Origin: Hoyosella altamirensis
GTDB lineage: Bacteria > Actinomycetota > Actinomycetes > Mycobacteriales > Mycobacteriaceae
Assembly: GCF_014191505.1 (NCBI RefSeq)
Contig: NZ_JACHWS010000002.1
Location: forward strand, 310,001-374,000
Direction: 5' to 3'
Length of the DNA stretch: 64,000 bases
Below, piece by piece: positions 42,797 through 56,400 of this stretch (the stretch's first letter is position 1; every line of letters starts with the position of its first letter). A program made the position numbers and the translations under genes. The notes below the pieces were generated by a model. It was not told the origin of the DNA. It worked only from the letters and a program-made list of their open reading frames with translations, and did no database searches.

Positions 42797-45700
42797 TTGG
42801 TTACTCAACGCGTCCGCAGGAATGTCGCGCACGCTTTGCGCATGGTCAGGCAGGACCCACTGATGCCGATGCGCACTGCACGAATCATCGGAGAGGCGTC
42901 AGTTCGGTCCCTCCTGCAGCGCGAAGCTGCATCCACCAGCGCTGCACCCACCGAGGCTCATTTCTCCCGCGACTTCGCACACACCTTTGGCGAAACCGCG
43001 CTGGTCACGGCACAGCCCGACGAAATCATGGAACGCGTGCTCGACTTCAAGAGCTTCGGGAAGTGGTTCACGCTTCATGCTGACTGGCCCAACGGAGCGC
43101 CCGGGCAGGTCACGAGTGGCTCGCAATACATTGAAGACGTTCGAATCCTTGGAACCCCAGCTCGCGTTCAGTGGACAGTGACCCATTACGCGCCGCCCGC
43201 CGCTTTCGCGATCGAAGGTACCGGGCCGATGGGCACCACCGTTGGCATCTGGTTCGGCGCAAAAGAAACCCCAGCAGGAACGGAACTCACAGTGACCGGC
43301 GGGTTTCACAGCGATGCACTCAAAGGACCTATGGGTTCATTGGTTGCCAGCACACTCCAGGCAGCCACCAAAGAAGCGCTGGGAAACCTCACACGCCTCC
43401 TGAACGGTGCGCCAGCTGAACCCTCCAGCACCGGGCAAGCCGGGGCTTTCACCCGTCAGATTCCTCCGCCCTCGGGCCCCCGCCCCGATCCCGTACTTCA
43501 CGCGCCCTCCGGAAAGCTGGTCGACCCGTGGGCACCAGTCCTCACCGGAATCGGTCAGACGGTCCATCGGCCGAATAGCGCCGACACGATTCAGTCGCCA
43601 CTCGAACTGGCAGCGCATGCCGCCAGAATCGCAATCAAAGATGCCGGTAATGCTCGGTTACTCGATAGCAGGGTGCGCGTCAGTGCTGTCTCGACAGTGT
43701 CGTGGGCCTACGGTGACGATCAGGCGGCCCTTCTTGCCCGGGAGCTTGGCATCGATGACGCTGAGCTGGTCCAGTCCGCACCGCTCGGCGGTGACGCGCC
43801 CCAACGGCTGGTCAGCGATGCAGCCCAGTCGATCAGCGAGGGACAACTCGACGTCGCCATCATCGCAGGAGCCGAAGCCTTCGCCTCACTCGCGATCGCG
43901 CAGAAGTCCGGGGCCGCGCCCGATTGGGATCGCCCGCACAGCGGGGCTGGAGCGCCCCGGCGAGTGGGTTCCGACCGGCCCGGGAACAACGAGGCGGAGA
44001 ACGCGGCCGGACTCCTCACACCCGCACCGATGTACGCACTCATGGAATCCGCGCTTCGAGGTGCCCTCAAACGGGACATCCGAGAACATGTCACCGCCAT
44101 AAGCTCGTTGTGGTCGCGCTTCTCGGCTGCTGCCACCAAGAACCGGTTCGCCTGGCTGCCGGAATACCATTCGCCCGAACGGATCGCTGACCACGCTGCA
44201 GATAACCGTCCCATTGCGAGCCCCTACACCAAGCTGATGACGGCGAACCTCACCGTCGACCAGGGGGCTGCGCTCGTTTTGTGCAGCGCTGCCACCGCCG
44301 CGGCTGCGGGTATACCGCCACAGCACTGGGTTTTCATTCACGCAGCCGCGCATGCGGAAGAAGAATGGCACGTATCCGAGCGCCACAGCATCGCCGAGGT
44401 TCCCGCGATCGGAGCGGCGGCCCGCGCTGCACTCGCCCACGCGGGGCTGACAATCGATGACGTCAAGCACCTCGATCTCTACTCGTGCTTCCCGTTCGCT
44501 GTCGAAGCTGCCGCGCAGCAGCTTTCCCTGCCTCTCGACGATCCTGCGCGGCCGCTCACCCAGACAGGTGGGCTGACCTTCGCGGGCGGGCCGCTCAACA
44601 ACTACAGCACCCACGGGATCGCTGCGCTCGCCACGCAGCTGCGCAACGAACCCACTGCCTACGGCCTCGCAACCGCGCTCGGCTGGTACGCCACCAAACA
44701 TGCGATCGGGATCTACTCGGCCCAGCCGCCGCGAACATTGTTCCGGCAGATCGATGCGGGGCTGCGTATGCGCCGCCCACCGAAACGCCGAGTCCGCACG
44801 AACTACAGCGGCGAAGCGCTAGTCGAGGGCTACACGGTCACGTATCAGAGCAACGGCAGTCCAGAGGCACTGATCGTCAGCTGTATCACCGTCGACGGCG
44901 ACCGAGTACTCGCGCGCGCAACCGAAGCTGAATACGTCGCGCTCGGTGAAGCGACAGACCTTCTTGACACGACCATCACGCTGACCGATGGTGCGGTCTC
45001 CAGCCTGGGCGCACACCGGAACACCAGCACCGGGACGGTACGGGACCGTCTTCTCTCCACCGGAGCGGCGCACGTTCCCTCCTTGATGGTCGAGTGGGAC
45101 GGGCCACTTTGCGTGATCACCCTCAACCGTCCCCAGGTGCGCAACGCCATTGATCTGGCCCTCGCTCTGGAAATCGAGCGGGCGATCGATACCTTTGAGG
45201 CCGACCCCGATGCGCGCGTTGCCATCCTGCGCGGTGCCGGCACTGATTTCTGCACCGGCATGGATCTGAAAGCTGCGGCAAAAGGACAGTTCCCGGTGAC
45301 ACCGCGGCGGGGACTGCTCGGCCTTACCGGCACACCACCGGTCAAACCAGTGATCGCCGCCGTGGAGGGAAACGCATTGGCCGGCGGTTTCGAGCTCGCC
45401 CTGGCCTGTGACCTTGTCGTCGCAGCCGAGGACGCTTCGTTTGGGCTTCCCGAAGCTCGCCGCGGCCTAGTCGCGGCTGCGGGCGGAGTACTGCGACTGG
45501 CGCAACGTCTGCCCCGCGCGATCGCGCTGGAACTCGCGTACACCGGCGCCCCTATCTCCGCGCACCGTGCGTATGAGCTCGGGCTGATCAATCGGCTGTG
45601 CGCGCCCGGTGATGCGGCGCAAGTGGCCAGGAACCTGGCGCATGTCATCGCCGAGAGCGCACCCCTCTCCGTGGAGCTCAGCAAGCGAATCGTCGACGAG

Positions 45701-45835
45701 TCGCCTGGGTGGCCAGTCACGGAGGCGTTCAGCAGACAAAGTGAGATCGCCTCTGCCGCTTCGTTCTCCGACGATGCTGCCGAGGGGATCCGCGCCTTCG
45801 ACGAGAAACGCGCCCCTCGATGGTCCGGCCGGTGA
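42797..45835 (+). CDS. SRPBCC / thiolase-like / enoyl-CoA hydratase triple-domain fusion protein
   Basis: 1012 aa with a TTG start and GGAAGGA seven bases upstream. Three domains lie in one uninterrupted frame. First, an SRPBCC lipid-binding domain (about 57-205; WFTLHADWPNGAPG, GPMGTTVGIWFG). Second, a thiolase-fold domain (about 243-745) of the acetyl-CoA acetyltransferase/SCP-x-like group: LDLYSCFPF near 559 and GGPLNNYSTHG near 600 are kept, but the N-terminal nucleophile cysteine is absent (SAPLGGDAPQ near 328), followed by a beta-rich tail. Third, an enoyl-CoA hydratase (about 763-1012) with both catalytic glutamates (GGFELALACD and FGLPEARRG). Probably a lipid-CoA enzyme. It is divergent from the acyl-CoA operon and may share its regulator. 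Confidence 0.92.
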   Translation: MVTQRVRRNVAHALRMVRQDPLMPMRTARIIGEASVRSLLQREAASTSAAPTEAHFSRDFAHTFGETALVTAQPDEIMERVLDFKSFGKWFTLHADWPNGAPGQVTSGSQYIEDVRILGTPARVQWTVTHYAPPAAFAIEGTGPMGTTVGIWFGAKETPAGTELTVTGGFHSDALKGPMGSLVASTLQAATKEALGNLTRLLNGAPAEPSSTGQAGAFTRQIPPPSGPRPDPVLHAPSGKLVDPWAPVLTGIGQTVHRPNSADTIQSPLELAAHAARIAIKDAGNARLLDSRVRVSAVSTVSWAYGDDQAALLARELGIDDAELVQSAPLGGDAPQRLVSDAAQSISEGQLDVAIIAGAEAFASLAIAQKSGAAPDWDRPHSGAGAPRRVGSDRPGNNEAENAAGLLTPAPMYALMESALRGALKRDIREHVTAISSLWSRFSAAATKNRFAWLPEYHSPERIADHAADNRPIASPYTKLMTANLTVDQGAALVLCSAATAAAAGIPPQHWVFIHAAAHAEEEWHVSERHSIAEVPAIGAAARAALAHAGLTIDDVKHLDLYSCFPFAVEAAAQQLSLPLDDPARPLTQTGGLTFAGGPLNNYSTHGIAALATQLRNEPTAYGLATALGWYATKHAIGIYSAQPPRTLFRQIDAGLRMRRPPKRRVRTNYSGEALVEGYTVTYQSNGSPEALIVSCITVDGDRVLARATEAEYVALGEATDLLDTTITLTDGAVSSLGAHRNTSTGTVRDRLLSTGAAHVPSLMVEWDGPLCVITLNRPQVRNAIDLALALEIERAIDTFEADPDARVAILRGAGTDFCTGMDLKAAAKGQFPVTPRRGLLGLTGTPPVKPVIAAVEGNALAGGFELALACDLVVAAEDASFGLPEARRGLVAAAGGVLRLAQRLPRAIALELAYTGAPISAHRAYELGLINRLCAPGDAAQVARNLAHVIAESAPLSVELSKRIVDESPGWPVTEAFSRQSEIASAASFSDDAAEGIRAFDEKRAPRWSGR

Positions 45836-45976
45836 GTCGGCCGAACTGCTGACACCTACCCGAAGGGTGCGTTGACTCCACCCCCAGGGATGGTGCCGTG
45901 AACCCTCCGCAACACCGATAGTTGGAAGGTGCCGGAAGACGGCACACGCACAATCAGCGGCGCGGACGGAGGGACC

Positions 45977-46927
45977 ATGAGCACGTCAACGGCGATGTTT
46001 CGGGCCGATCCCCGCATTATGCGCAGCATGGTTCTGAGCGACGACGGCGTGCCCCTCGCTGTCACCGAATGTGGTGACCGCTCCGCGCCCCTCACCCTCG
46101 TCTTTATTCACGGTCACTGCTTGCGGGCAGACTCGTGGTCCGCGCTCCGCGAGCACCTCGCCGGGACGCTCGGGTACGACATCCGGATGGTGTCGTATGA
46201 CCACCGTGGCCACGGCGAGTCGGGCTCCGCGCCGGCCGGGACGTACACCATCGACCAACTCGGCCGCGACCTCGATGCTGTGCTCCGCGCGGTGGCGCCG
46301 CATGGCCCCGTAGTTCTCGTCGGGCACTCGATGGGCGGGATGACGGCCATGTCCTATGCGCGCCAGTTCCCCCATATGATCGGCAACCGCGTTATCGGCG
46401 TTGGCCTGATCGCCACAGCGTCCCATGGCCTCACCGACGCTGGTGTCGGCCAGTTGCTCCGCCATCCGCTGGCGCACCTTCTGCACCGTGCAGTCGACCG
46501 CGCGCCCGCTTTAATGGAGATTCCGCACCGGCTCAGCCGTCGCATCGCCAGACACATCATCCGTGCCACCGCGTTTGGAGAGGGACGCGTCAGCCCGCAC
46601 GTGACCTCGCTGGTCACGGCCATGGTCAACGAGACCGCGCTCGCCACCAAGATTGGCTTTCTGCGGTCTCTGCTCCACCTCAACGAATCGTTGGCCCTCT
46701 CCGCATTGCAGGAGATCCCAGCGTTGGTGCTGTGCGGCTCTGCTGACCATATGACGCCCTTTCATCACTCAGCAGCCCTTGCCTCCGCGCTCCCCGCAGC
46801 GGACCTGGTGCGTGTCGAGGGTGCGGGCCATTCGGTCATCCTCGAACGCACTGAGGCCGTGGCACACGCGCTCGCTCATCTTCTGCGCCGGGCACTCCAG
46901 GCCCCGGACTTCGCCCTCGCCTCATAA
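45977..46927 (+). CDS. Alpha/beta hydrolase
   Basis: 316 aa from ATG 45977, preceded by GGAGGGA; an in-frame ATG 48 bases upstream has no such site. Alpha/beta-hydrolase fold with oxyanion motif FIHGHCLRADSW, nucleophile elbow GHSMGG (Ser118), and probable acid Asp257 (GSADHMTP) and His285 (EGAGHSVILE), so a complete catalytic triad. No signal peptide or membrane helix was seen; it is probably a cytoplasmic esterase, lipase-like or C-C hydrolase. It starts 141 bp after the triple-fusion gene on the same strand. Substrate is unknown. Confidence 0.9.
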   Translation: MSTSTAMFRADPRIMRSMVLSDDGVPLAVTECGDRSAPLTLVFIHGHCLRADSWSALREHLAGTLGYDIRMVSYDHRGHGESGSAPAGTYTIDQLGRDLDAVLRAVAPHGPVVLVGHSMGGMTAMSYARQFPHMIGNRVIGVGLIATASHGLTDAGVGQLLRHPLAHLLHRAVDRAPALMEIPHRLSRRIARHIIRATAFGEGRVSPHVTSLVTAMVNETALATKIGFLRSLLHLNESLALSALQEIPALVLCGSADHMTPFHHSAALASALPAADLVRVEGAGHSVILERTEAVAHALAHLLRRALQAPDFALAS

Positions 46928-47000
46928 GTCCCGAGACACGGCGGCCGTTCTGGGGCTTCACGTGAGCTCTGACACCCCGCTGCCGCTACGCTGGACGGCC

Positions 47001-47498
47001 ATGGAGTCTCGCCGCACCCTCATCCTCATGCGTCACGGCAAGTCTGCCTATCCGGATGGCGTTCCGGACCACGACCGGCCCCTCGCGCCGCGCGGTCAAC
47101 GGGAAGCCGCATTGGGGGGCAAATGGCTCCAGCGGGTAACCGCTCCAGTCGACCATGTGCTGTGCTCGTCAGCGGTACGCACCCGGGAAACGTTCGCGGC
47201 ATCAGGGATCGACGCGCCCGTGCAGTACCTTGAGAGTCTCTATGGCGCAGATCCTGAGATAATCGCCGAAGAGGTTGGACTCATCGGCGAGGACAGCCAG
47301 ACGCTGCTCGTCATTGCCCACTGGCCCGGCATCCCGGAGGCCGCTTTGTGGCTAGCCGACAACGATGACAGTGACGAGGCCGACCAGATGCGCAGCAAGT
47401 TCCCCACCTCGGCGATCGCTGTGCTGACGACCACCCGGCGCTGGGATCAACTCGATCGCGGCGCCGCCCGGCTCGACAAGTTCCATGTTCCGCGCTAG
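47001..47498 (+). CDS. SixA-like histidine phosphatase
   Basis: 165 aa from ATG 47001. Histidine phosphatase superfamily: LILMRHGKSAYPDG holds the phospho-accepting His12 and an Arg, with LAPRGQREA and CSSAVRTRETF downstream. The late histidine is kept in VIAHWPGIPEAALWL, where relatives usually have GHNPG, a small departure next to the active site. SixA family members remove phosphate from phosphohistidine proteins or small phosphoesters; the target here is unknown. The stop is 16 bp before the thioesterase gene, suggesting co-transcription. Confidence 0.88.
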   Translation: MESRRTLILMRHGKSAYPDGVPDHDRPLAPRGQREAALGGKWLQRVTAPVDHVLCSSAVRTRETFAASGIDAPVQYLESLYGADPEIIAEEVGLIGEDSQTLLVIAHWPGIPEAALWLADNDDSDEADQMRSKFPTSAIAVLTTTRRWDQLDRGAARLDKFHVPR

Positions 47499-47514
47499 TC
47501 ACCCAGGAGCCACC

Positions 47515-48261
47515 ATGCTCGACACTCCCTTGATGCCGCTCCCCCACGACGGCCATGTCTTCACGACCAACTGGCCTATGCGGGCCGGTGACGTAGACAA
47601 GAATTGGCGTCTCCGGCTCGACGGGATCGCACGGTACCTTCAGGACGCCGGGTTCGACCACCTCGATGCCGTGGACGCGCGCGCAGAGCACCCCGCCTGG
47701 GTCGTACGGAGATCTGTCATCGATGTCATCCAGCCGCCTGAGTTCCCCAGCCTTGTCCACATCAACCGGTGGTGCTCCGGACTTTCCAGCCGCTGGTGCT
47801 CGATGCGAGTGCGGATGACCACTGACGATGGCGGACTCGTCGAGACCGAGGGGTTCTGGATCAACTTCAACGCAGAAACCCTCAGGCCCGCCCGCATCAC
47901 GGACAGGTTCGAGAAGCTCCTCAGCGGTACGGCGCTGACCTCACGCCTCAGGTGGCAACAGTGGATTAGCGACTCTCCTGGTCCTGACGACGCTGTCACA
48001 CCCTTCCCGTTGCGGAGTACCGACATCGACGTGATGGCGCACGTCAACAATGCCATGTACCTCCAGGCTGTCGACGCGGCGCTTCGCACGCGACCCGAAC
48101 TGCACGAGGTGCCCACCCGCACCGTCATTGAGTATCTCGTTCCCATAGCCCCCGACGACGACGTTCTGCTCCGCACACGCCACGGCGAGAAGGACCTCAC
48201 GATATGGTTCACCGTGGGCGGAAAAGTTCATGCACAGGCAATGGTTCTGCCGCTGCACTAG
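47515..48261 (+). CDS. Acyl-ACP thioesterase-like protein (FatA family, double hotdog)
   Basis: 248 aa from ATG 47515, preceded by CAGGAG; starting ten codons earlier would overlap the phosphatase gene. Two hotdog-like halves are visible. The N half carries RAGDVDKNWRLRLDGIARY and the C half DIDVMAHVNNAMYLQAVD, the Asp/Asn/His segment used by plant and bacterial acyl-ACP thioesterases. It would release fatty acids from an acyl carrier or CoA thioester. It follows the SixA-like gene by 16 bp. Function as an ACP rather than CoA thioesterase is inferred from the family. Confidence 0.87.
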   Translation: MLDTPLMPLPHDGHVFTTNWPMRAGDVDKNWRLRLDGIARYLQDAGFDHLDAVDARAEHPAWVVRRSVIDVIQPPEFPSLVHINRWCSGLSSRWCSMRVRMTTDDGGLVETEGFWINFNAETLRPARITDRFEKLLSGTALTSRLRWQQWISDSPGPDDAVTPFPLRSTDIDVMAHVNNAMYLQAVDAALRTRPELHEVPTRTVIEYLVPIAPDDDVLLRTRHGEKDLTIWFTVGGKVHAQAMVLPLH

Positions 48262-48324
48262 GCGCGATTGACAGCTTCTTCCCAGGTTTATGCCAGCGTG
48301 CTGACATAATCAAAGGTAAAGATC

Positions 48325-49170
48325 GTGAACATGCCCGATAATCACGCTGACGACCTTGATCGTGGCTTGGCGTATGACATGCCCCGCCTGCTCAGCCGCC
48401 GGAGTCTGCTCGCAATCCTAGGGATAACCAGCGCCGGGGCTTTCGCCGCGGCGTGCGGCGGCACAGCGCCCCGCGCGGGATCTGGCGAGGCTAGCCCCAC
48501 TTCTCCAGCGTCGGAGGCAGGGCTCGGCGATCCTGACAGTTGTGTCGCCGTTCCTGAAGAGACCGCTGGGCCGTTCCCCGGCGACGGATCGAACGGTCCG
48601 AACGTGCTGGTGCGCGACGGGGTGGTTCGCACGGATATTCGTCGCAGCTTCGGGGACTCGTCCGCGGTGGCTGATGGTGTGGCCATGTCCTTGGACCTCA
48701 CTCTGCAGGACTGGACAGCCGGGTGCGCACCGCTCGCTGGTGCTGCGATATACGTGTGGCAATGTGACCGGAACGGCGACTACTCCCTCTACTCACCAGG
48801 CGCCGCATCAGAGAACTACCTGCGCGGCGTCGGTGTCTCCGACTCATCGGGCAGGGTCACGTTCACCAGTATCTTCCCAGGCTGCTACCCCGGCAGGTGG
48901 CCGCATATTCATTTCGAGGTGTTCTCCAGCCTGGACAGTGCGAGCAGCGCGGGCACTCCGCTTCTGACCTCACAGATCGCTCTGCCAGAAGACGTGTCCG
49001 CGTCGGTGTACTCGGTGGCGGACTATCCCGGAAGTGACCGCAGTTTCGCGCAGCTGAGTCTCCCCGGCGATATGGTCTTCCGTGACGGGTGGGCGACTCA
49101 GATGGCCGAACTGAGCGGCACCCCGGCGACCGGATTGACCGCACGGCTGTCCATACCGGTTCGCACCTAG
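48325..49170 (+). CDS. Exported lipoprotein-type intradiol ring-cleavage dioxygenase
   Basis: 281 aa with a GTG start (AAAGG eight bases upstream; an ATG two codons later is an alternative). The N-terminus has a twin arginine (SRRSLLAILG, Arg25-Arg26) and a lipobox-like end FAAAC with Cys44, so Tat export and lipid anchoring are likely. The catalytic domain shows the four iron ligands of intradiol dioxygenases: Tyr153 (NGDYSLY), Tyr188 (GCYPGR), His194 and His196 (PHIHFE). Non-haem Fe(III) would open catechol-type rings between the hydroxyls, here outside the membrane. No aromatic pathway genes are adjacent. It converges on rpoC. Confidence 0.9.
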   Translation: MNMPDNHADDLDRGLAYDMPRLLSRRSLLAILGITSAGAFAAACGGTAPRAGSGEASPTSPASEAGLGDPDSCVAVPEETAGPFPGDGSNGPNVLVRDGVVRTDIRRSFGDSSAVADGVAMSLDLTLQDWTAGCAPLAGAAIYVWQCDRNGDYSLYSPGAASENYLRGVGVSDSSGRVTFTSIFPGCYPGRWPHIHFEVFSSLDSASSAGTPLLTSQIALPEDVSASVYSVADYPGSDRSFAQLSLPGDMVFRDGWATQMAELSGTPATGLTARLSIPVRT

Positions 49171-49178
49171 TCCCGCCT

Positions 49179-49241
49179 CACAAGTGGGCGGTTATGTATA
49201 TAAATCTGGCGCTGTATCTCGCGCATAACTGCCCACTCGTG
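49179..49241. repeat. Imperfect inverted repeat between dioxygenase gene and rpoC
   Basis: CACAAGTGGGCGGTTATG (49179-49196) pairs with CATAACTGCCCACTCGTG (49224-49241) at 16 of 18 positions around a 27-base AT-richer spacer. It begins 9 bp after the dioxygenase stop and precedes the strong terminator. It could be a second terminator-like structure or a small mobile-type palindrome; no T-tract follows. Confidence 0.6.
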
Positions 49242-49254
49242 ACCAGAAATCACA

Positions 49255-49286
49255 AAAGCCCGCCCTGGAATTCCAGGGCGGGCTTT
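49255..49286. terminator. Bidirectional terminator between convergent dioxygenase and rpoC genes
   Basis: A perfect 32-nt palindrome (16-bp arms centred at 49270/49271, GC-rich core GCCCGCCCTGGAA/TTCCAGGGCGGGC) flanked by AAAA on the left and TTT on the right. On the minus strand the stem is followed by CTTTTGTGATTT, a good intrinsic terminator for rpoC; on the plus strand it can also end transcription from the dioxygenase gene. Confidence 0.9.
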
Positions 49287-49305
49287 GTGGTGGAGCTCCT
49301 GCTGA

Positions 49306-53259
<3,954 letters not shown>

Positions 53260-53403
53260 GTAACTTCCTTTCCCCGTAAGGGTTATGGCGCCACAGATCG
53301 GGTGTGGGTTGCCGATCTGTGGTACCGGACTGCAATTCCTTCTTCACCTAATAAGCCCCGGCGCGGAAACCAGCGTGGCGGCCGCGCCGTACCAGAACCT
53401 GTG

Positions 53404-56400
53404 TCAGATCGCCCGGCTGTTCATCCCAAGACTTGCAGCAGCACGTTCCACATCGTCGTCATCGGTGTCACGCATCTCAATCGCAGCGCCGTCCGAAGAA
53501 AGCACTTCGACGTTGAGGCACAGCGACTGCAGTTCCTTGAGCAGAACCTTGAACGACTCAGGGATACCGGGCTCAGGGATGTTCTCCCCCTTGACGATCG
53601 CTTCGTACACCTTGACGCGGCCGACGACGTCGTCCGACTTGATCGTCAGAAGTTCCTGCAGGGTGTAGGCGGCGCCATAGGCCTGCATGGCCCAGCACTC
53701 CATTTCACCGAACCGCTGACCACCGAACTGGGCCTTACCACCTAGCGGCTGCTGGGTGATCATCGAGTAAGGACCGGTCGAACGGGCGTGGATCTTGTCG
53801 TCGACCATGTGGTGCAGCTTCAAGATGTACATGTAACCGACCGCGACCGGGTACGGGAAGGGCTCGCCGGAACGGCCATCGAACAACTGGGCCTTGCCGT
53901 TTGCGCCGACCATCTGGTCGCCGTCACGGTTCGGCAGAGTCGAACCGAGCAGACCCGCCAGTTCGTCTTCCTTGGCACCGTCGAAGACCGGTGTCGCGGT
54001 CCGCGTGTTTTCTGGCGCTTCGAGGACATCCTCGGGGAGGTTTGCCGCCCAGTCAGGAGTCCCGTTGACCGTGTCGATCTTCCAGCCCGATTTCGCGATC
54101 CAGCCGAGATGCGACTCGAGAATCTGGCCGATGTTCATACGGCGCGGAACACCGTGGGTGTTCAGGATGATGTCGACCGGCGTGCCATCCGGGAGGAACG
54201 GCATGTCCTCGTGCGGGAGGATCTTGCCGATAACGCCCTTGTTGCCGTGGCGGCCAGCAAGCTTGTCACCGTCCTGGATCTTCCGCTTCTGCGCCACGTA
54301 CACGCGCACAAGTTCGTTGACACCTGGGGGAAGGTCGTCATTGTCCTCACGTGAGAACACGCGAACACCGATGACCTTGCCGGTTTCACCGTGGGGGACA
54401 CGCAGCGAGGTGTCGCGCACCTCACGTGCCTTCTCACCGAAGATCGCACGGAGCAAGCGCTCCTCCGGCGTCAGCTCGGTTTCGCCCTTCGGCGTGACCT
54501 TGCCGACGAGGATGTCGCCGTCGCGAACTTCCGCACCGATCCGGACGATTCCCCGCTCATCGAGATCAGCGAGCACCTCGTCAGCAACGTTCGGGATGTC
54601 ACGGGTGATTTCCTCGGCACCGAGCTTGGTGTCGCGGGCATCAAGCTCATGCTCCTCGATCTGGATCGAGGTGAAGACGTCCTCTTCTACGAGGCGCTGC
54701 GAAATGATGATCGCGTCCTCGTAGTTATGGCCTTCCCACGGCATGATCGCGACGAGCAGGTTCTTACCGAGGGCCATTTCGCCTTCGTCGGTGCAAGGAC
54801 CGTCAGCAATAACTTGTCCGACCTCAACGCGCTGGCTTTCGTCGACGATCGGGCGCTGGTTGATGCATGTGCCCTGGTTCGACCGGCTGAACTTGCGCAA
54901 CTGGTATGTACGGCGGGTGCCGTCATCAGCCATGATCGTGATGTAGTCGGCGGAAACTTCCTCGACGACGCCAGCTTTTTCGCTGACGATGACATCACCT
55001 GAGTCGTATGCGGCGCGCAGCTCCATGCCAGTACCAACGAGTGGTGCCTCGCTGCGGAGCAGCGGCACAGCCTGACGCTGCATGTTCGCGCCCATGAGGG
55101 CACGGTTAGCGTCGTCGTGCTCGAGGAATGGGATCATCGCGGTCGCAGCCGAAACCATCTGACGTGGTGAGACGTCCATGAAGTCGATCTGGTTCGGTGA
55201 TACGAACTCCACCTCGGACTCGGCTTCACGCCGGACCCGAACGAGGATGTGATCCTCAACGAAGCGGCCTTCGGCATCGAGCGGCGAGTTCGCCTGCGCG
55301 ATGACGTACCGGTCTTCCTCGTCAGCTGTCAGGTAGAAGATGTCATCCGTCACCTGACCATCGATGACCTTGCGGTACGGAGTTTCGATGAAGCCGAAGG
55401 GGTTGACCCGCGCATACACCGAAAGCGAACCGATCAGACCAATGTTCGGGCCTTCCGGCGTCTCAATCGGGCACATGCGGCCATAGTGCGACTGGTGTAC
55501 GTCGCGCACTTCGAGACCTGCACGTTCACGAGACAGACCACCCGGGCCCAGCGCTGATAGGCGCCGCTTGTGGGTGAGCCCCGAAAGCGGGTTGTTCTGA
55601 TCCATGAACTGGCTGAGCTGCGAAGTTCCGAAGAACTCCTTGATCGCAGCGACAACTGGCCGGATGTTGATCAGTGTCTGCGGCGTAATCGCCTCGACAT
55701 CCTGGGTCGTCATCCGTTCACGAACAACACGCTCCATGCGGGACAGGCCCACGCGGATCTGATTCTGAATCAGCTCACCAACAGTGCGCAGGCGGCGGTT
55801 TCCGAAGTGGTCAATGTCATCGACATTGACACGAATCTCGTCGCCGTTGGCAGCAGCCATCCGCCGCTCGCCAGCTTGCAGGCGAACGAGGTATTCGATC
55901 GTGGTGACAATGTCCTCGTCGGTAAGCACCGTGGAGGTGGGATCGACTGTCAGGCCGAGCTTCTTGTTCACCTTGTAGCGGCCGACACGCGCCAGGTCGT
56001 AGCGCTTCTCCTTGAAGAACAGCCCTTCGAGGAGGTTCTCCGCACCTTCCTTCGTCGGCGGCTCGCCCGGACGAAGCTTGCGGTAGATGTCGAGCAGTGC
56101 GTCGTCGGTGCCAGCGGTGTTGTCCTTCTCCAGCGTCGACATCATGATCTCGGAGAAGCCGAAGCGTTCCGCGATCTGCTCATTGGTCCAGCCACGCGCC
56201 TTGAGTAGCACGGTGACGGGCTGACGCCGCTTCCGGTCGATACGCACGCCAACCGTGTCGCGCTTGTCGATGTCGAACTCGAGCCAGGCTCCCCGGCTCG
56301 GGATGACCTTGACGCTGTACAGGTCCTTTTCCGTGGACTTGTCGCGGGTCTTATCGAAATAAACGCCAGGCGACCGGACGAGCTGCGAAACCACAACCCG

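Noticed and set aside
45929-45945. GTGCCG-GAAGA-CGGCAC hairpin ahead of the alpha/beta hydrolase gene
   Set aside because: Only six base pairs and no T-tract; too common in GC-rich DNA to call.
48268-48310. TTGACA at 48268-48273 and CATAAT at 48305-48310 as a promoter for the dioxygenase gene
   Set aside because: The spacing between the hexamers is 31 bp, far from 16-18, and neither has a good partner at proper distance.
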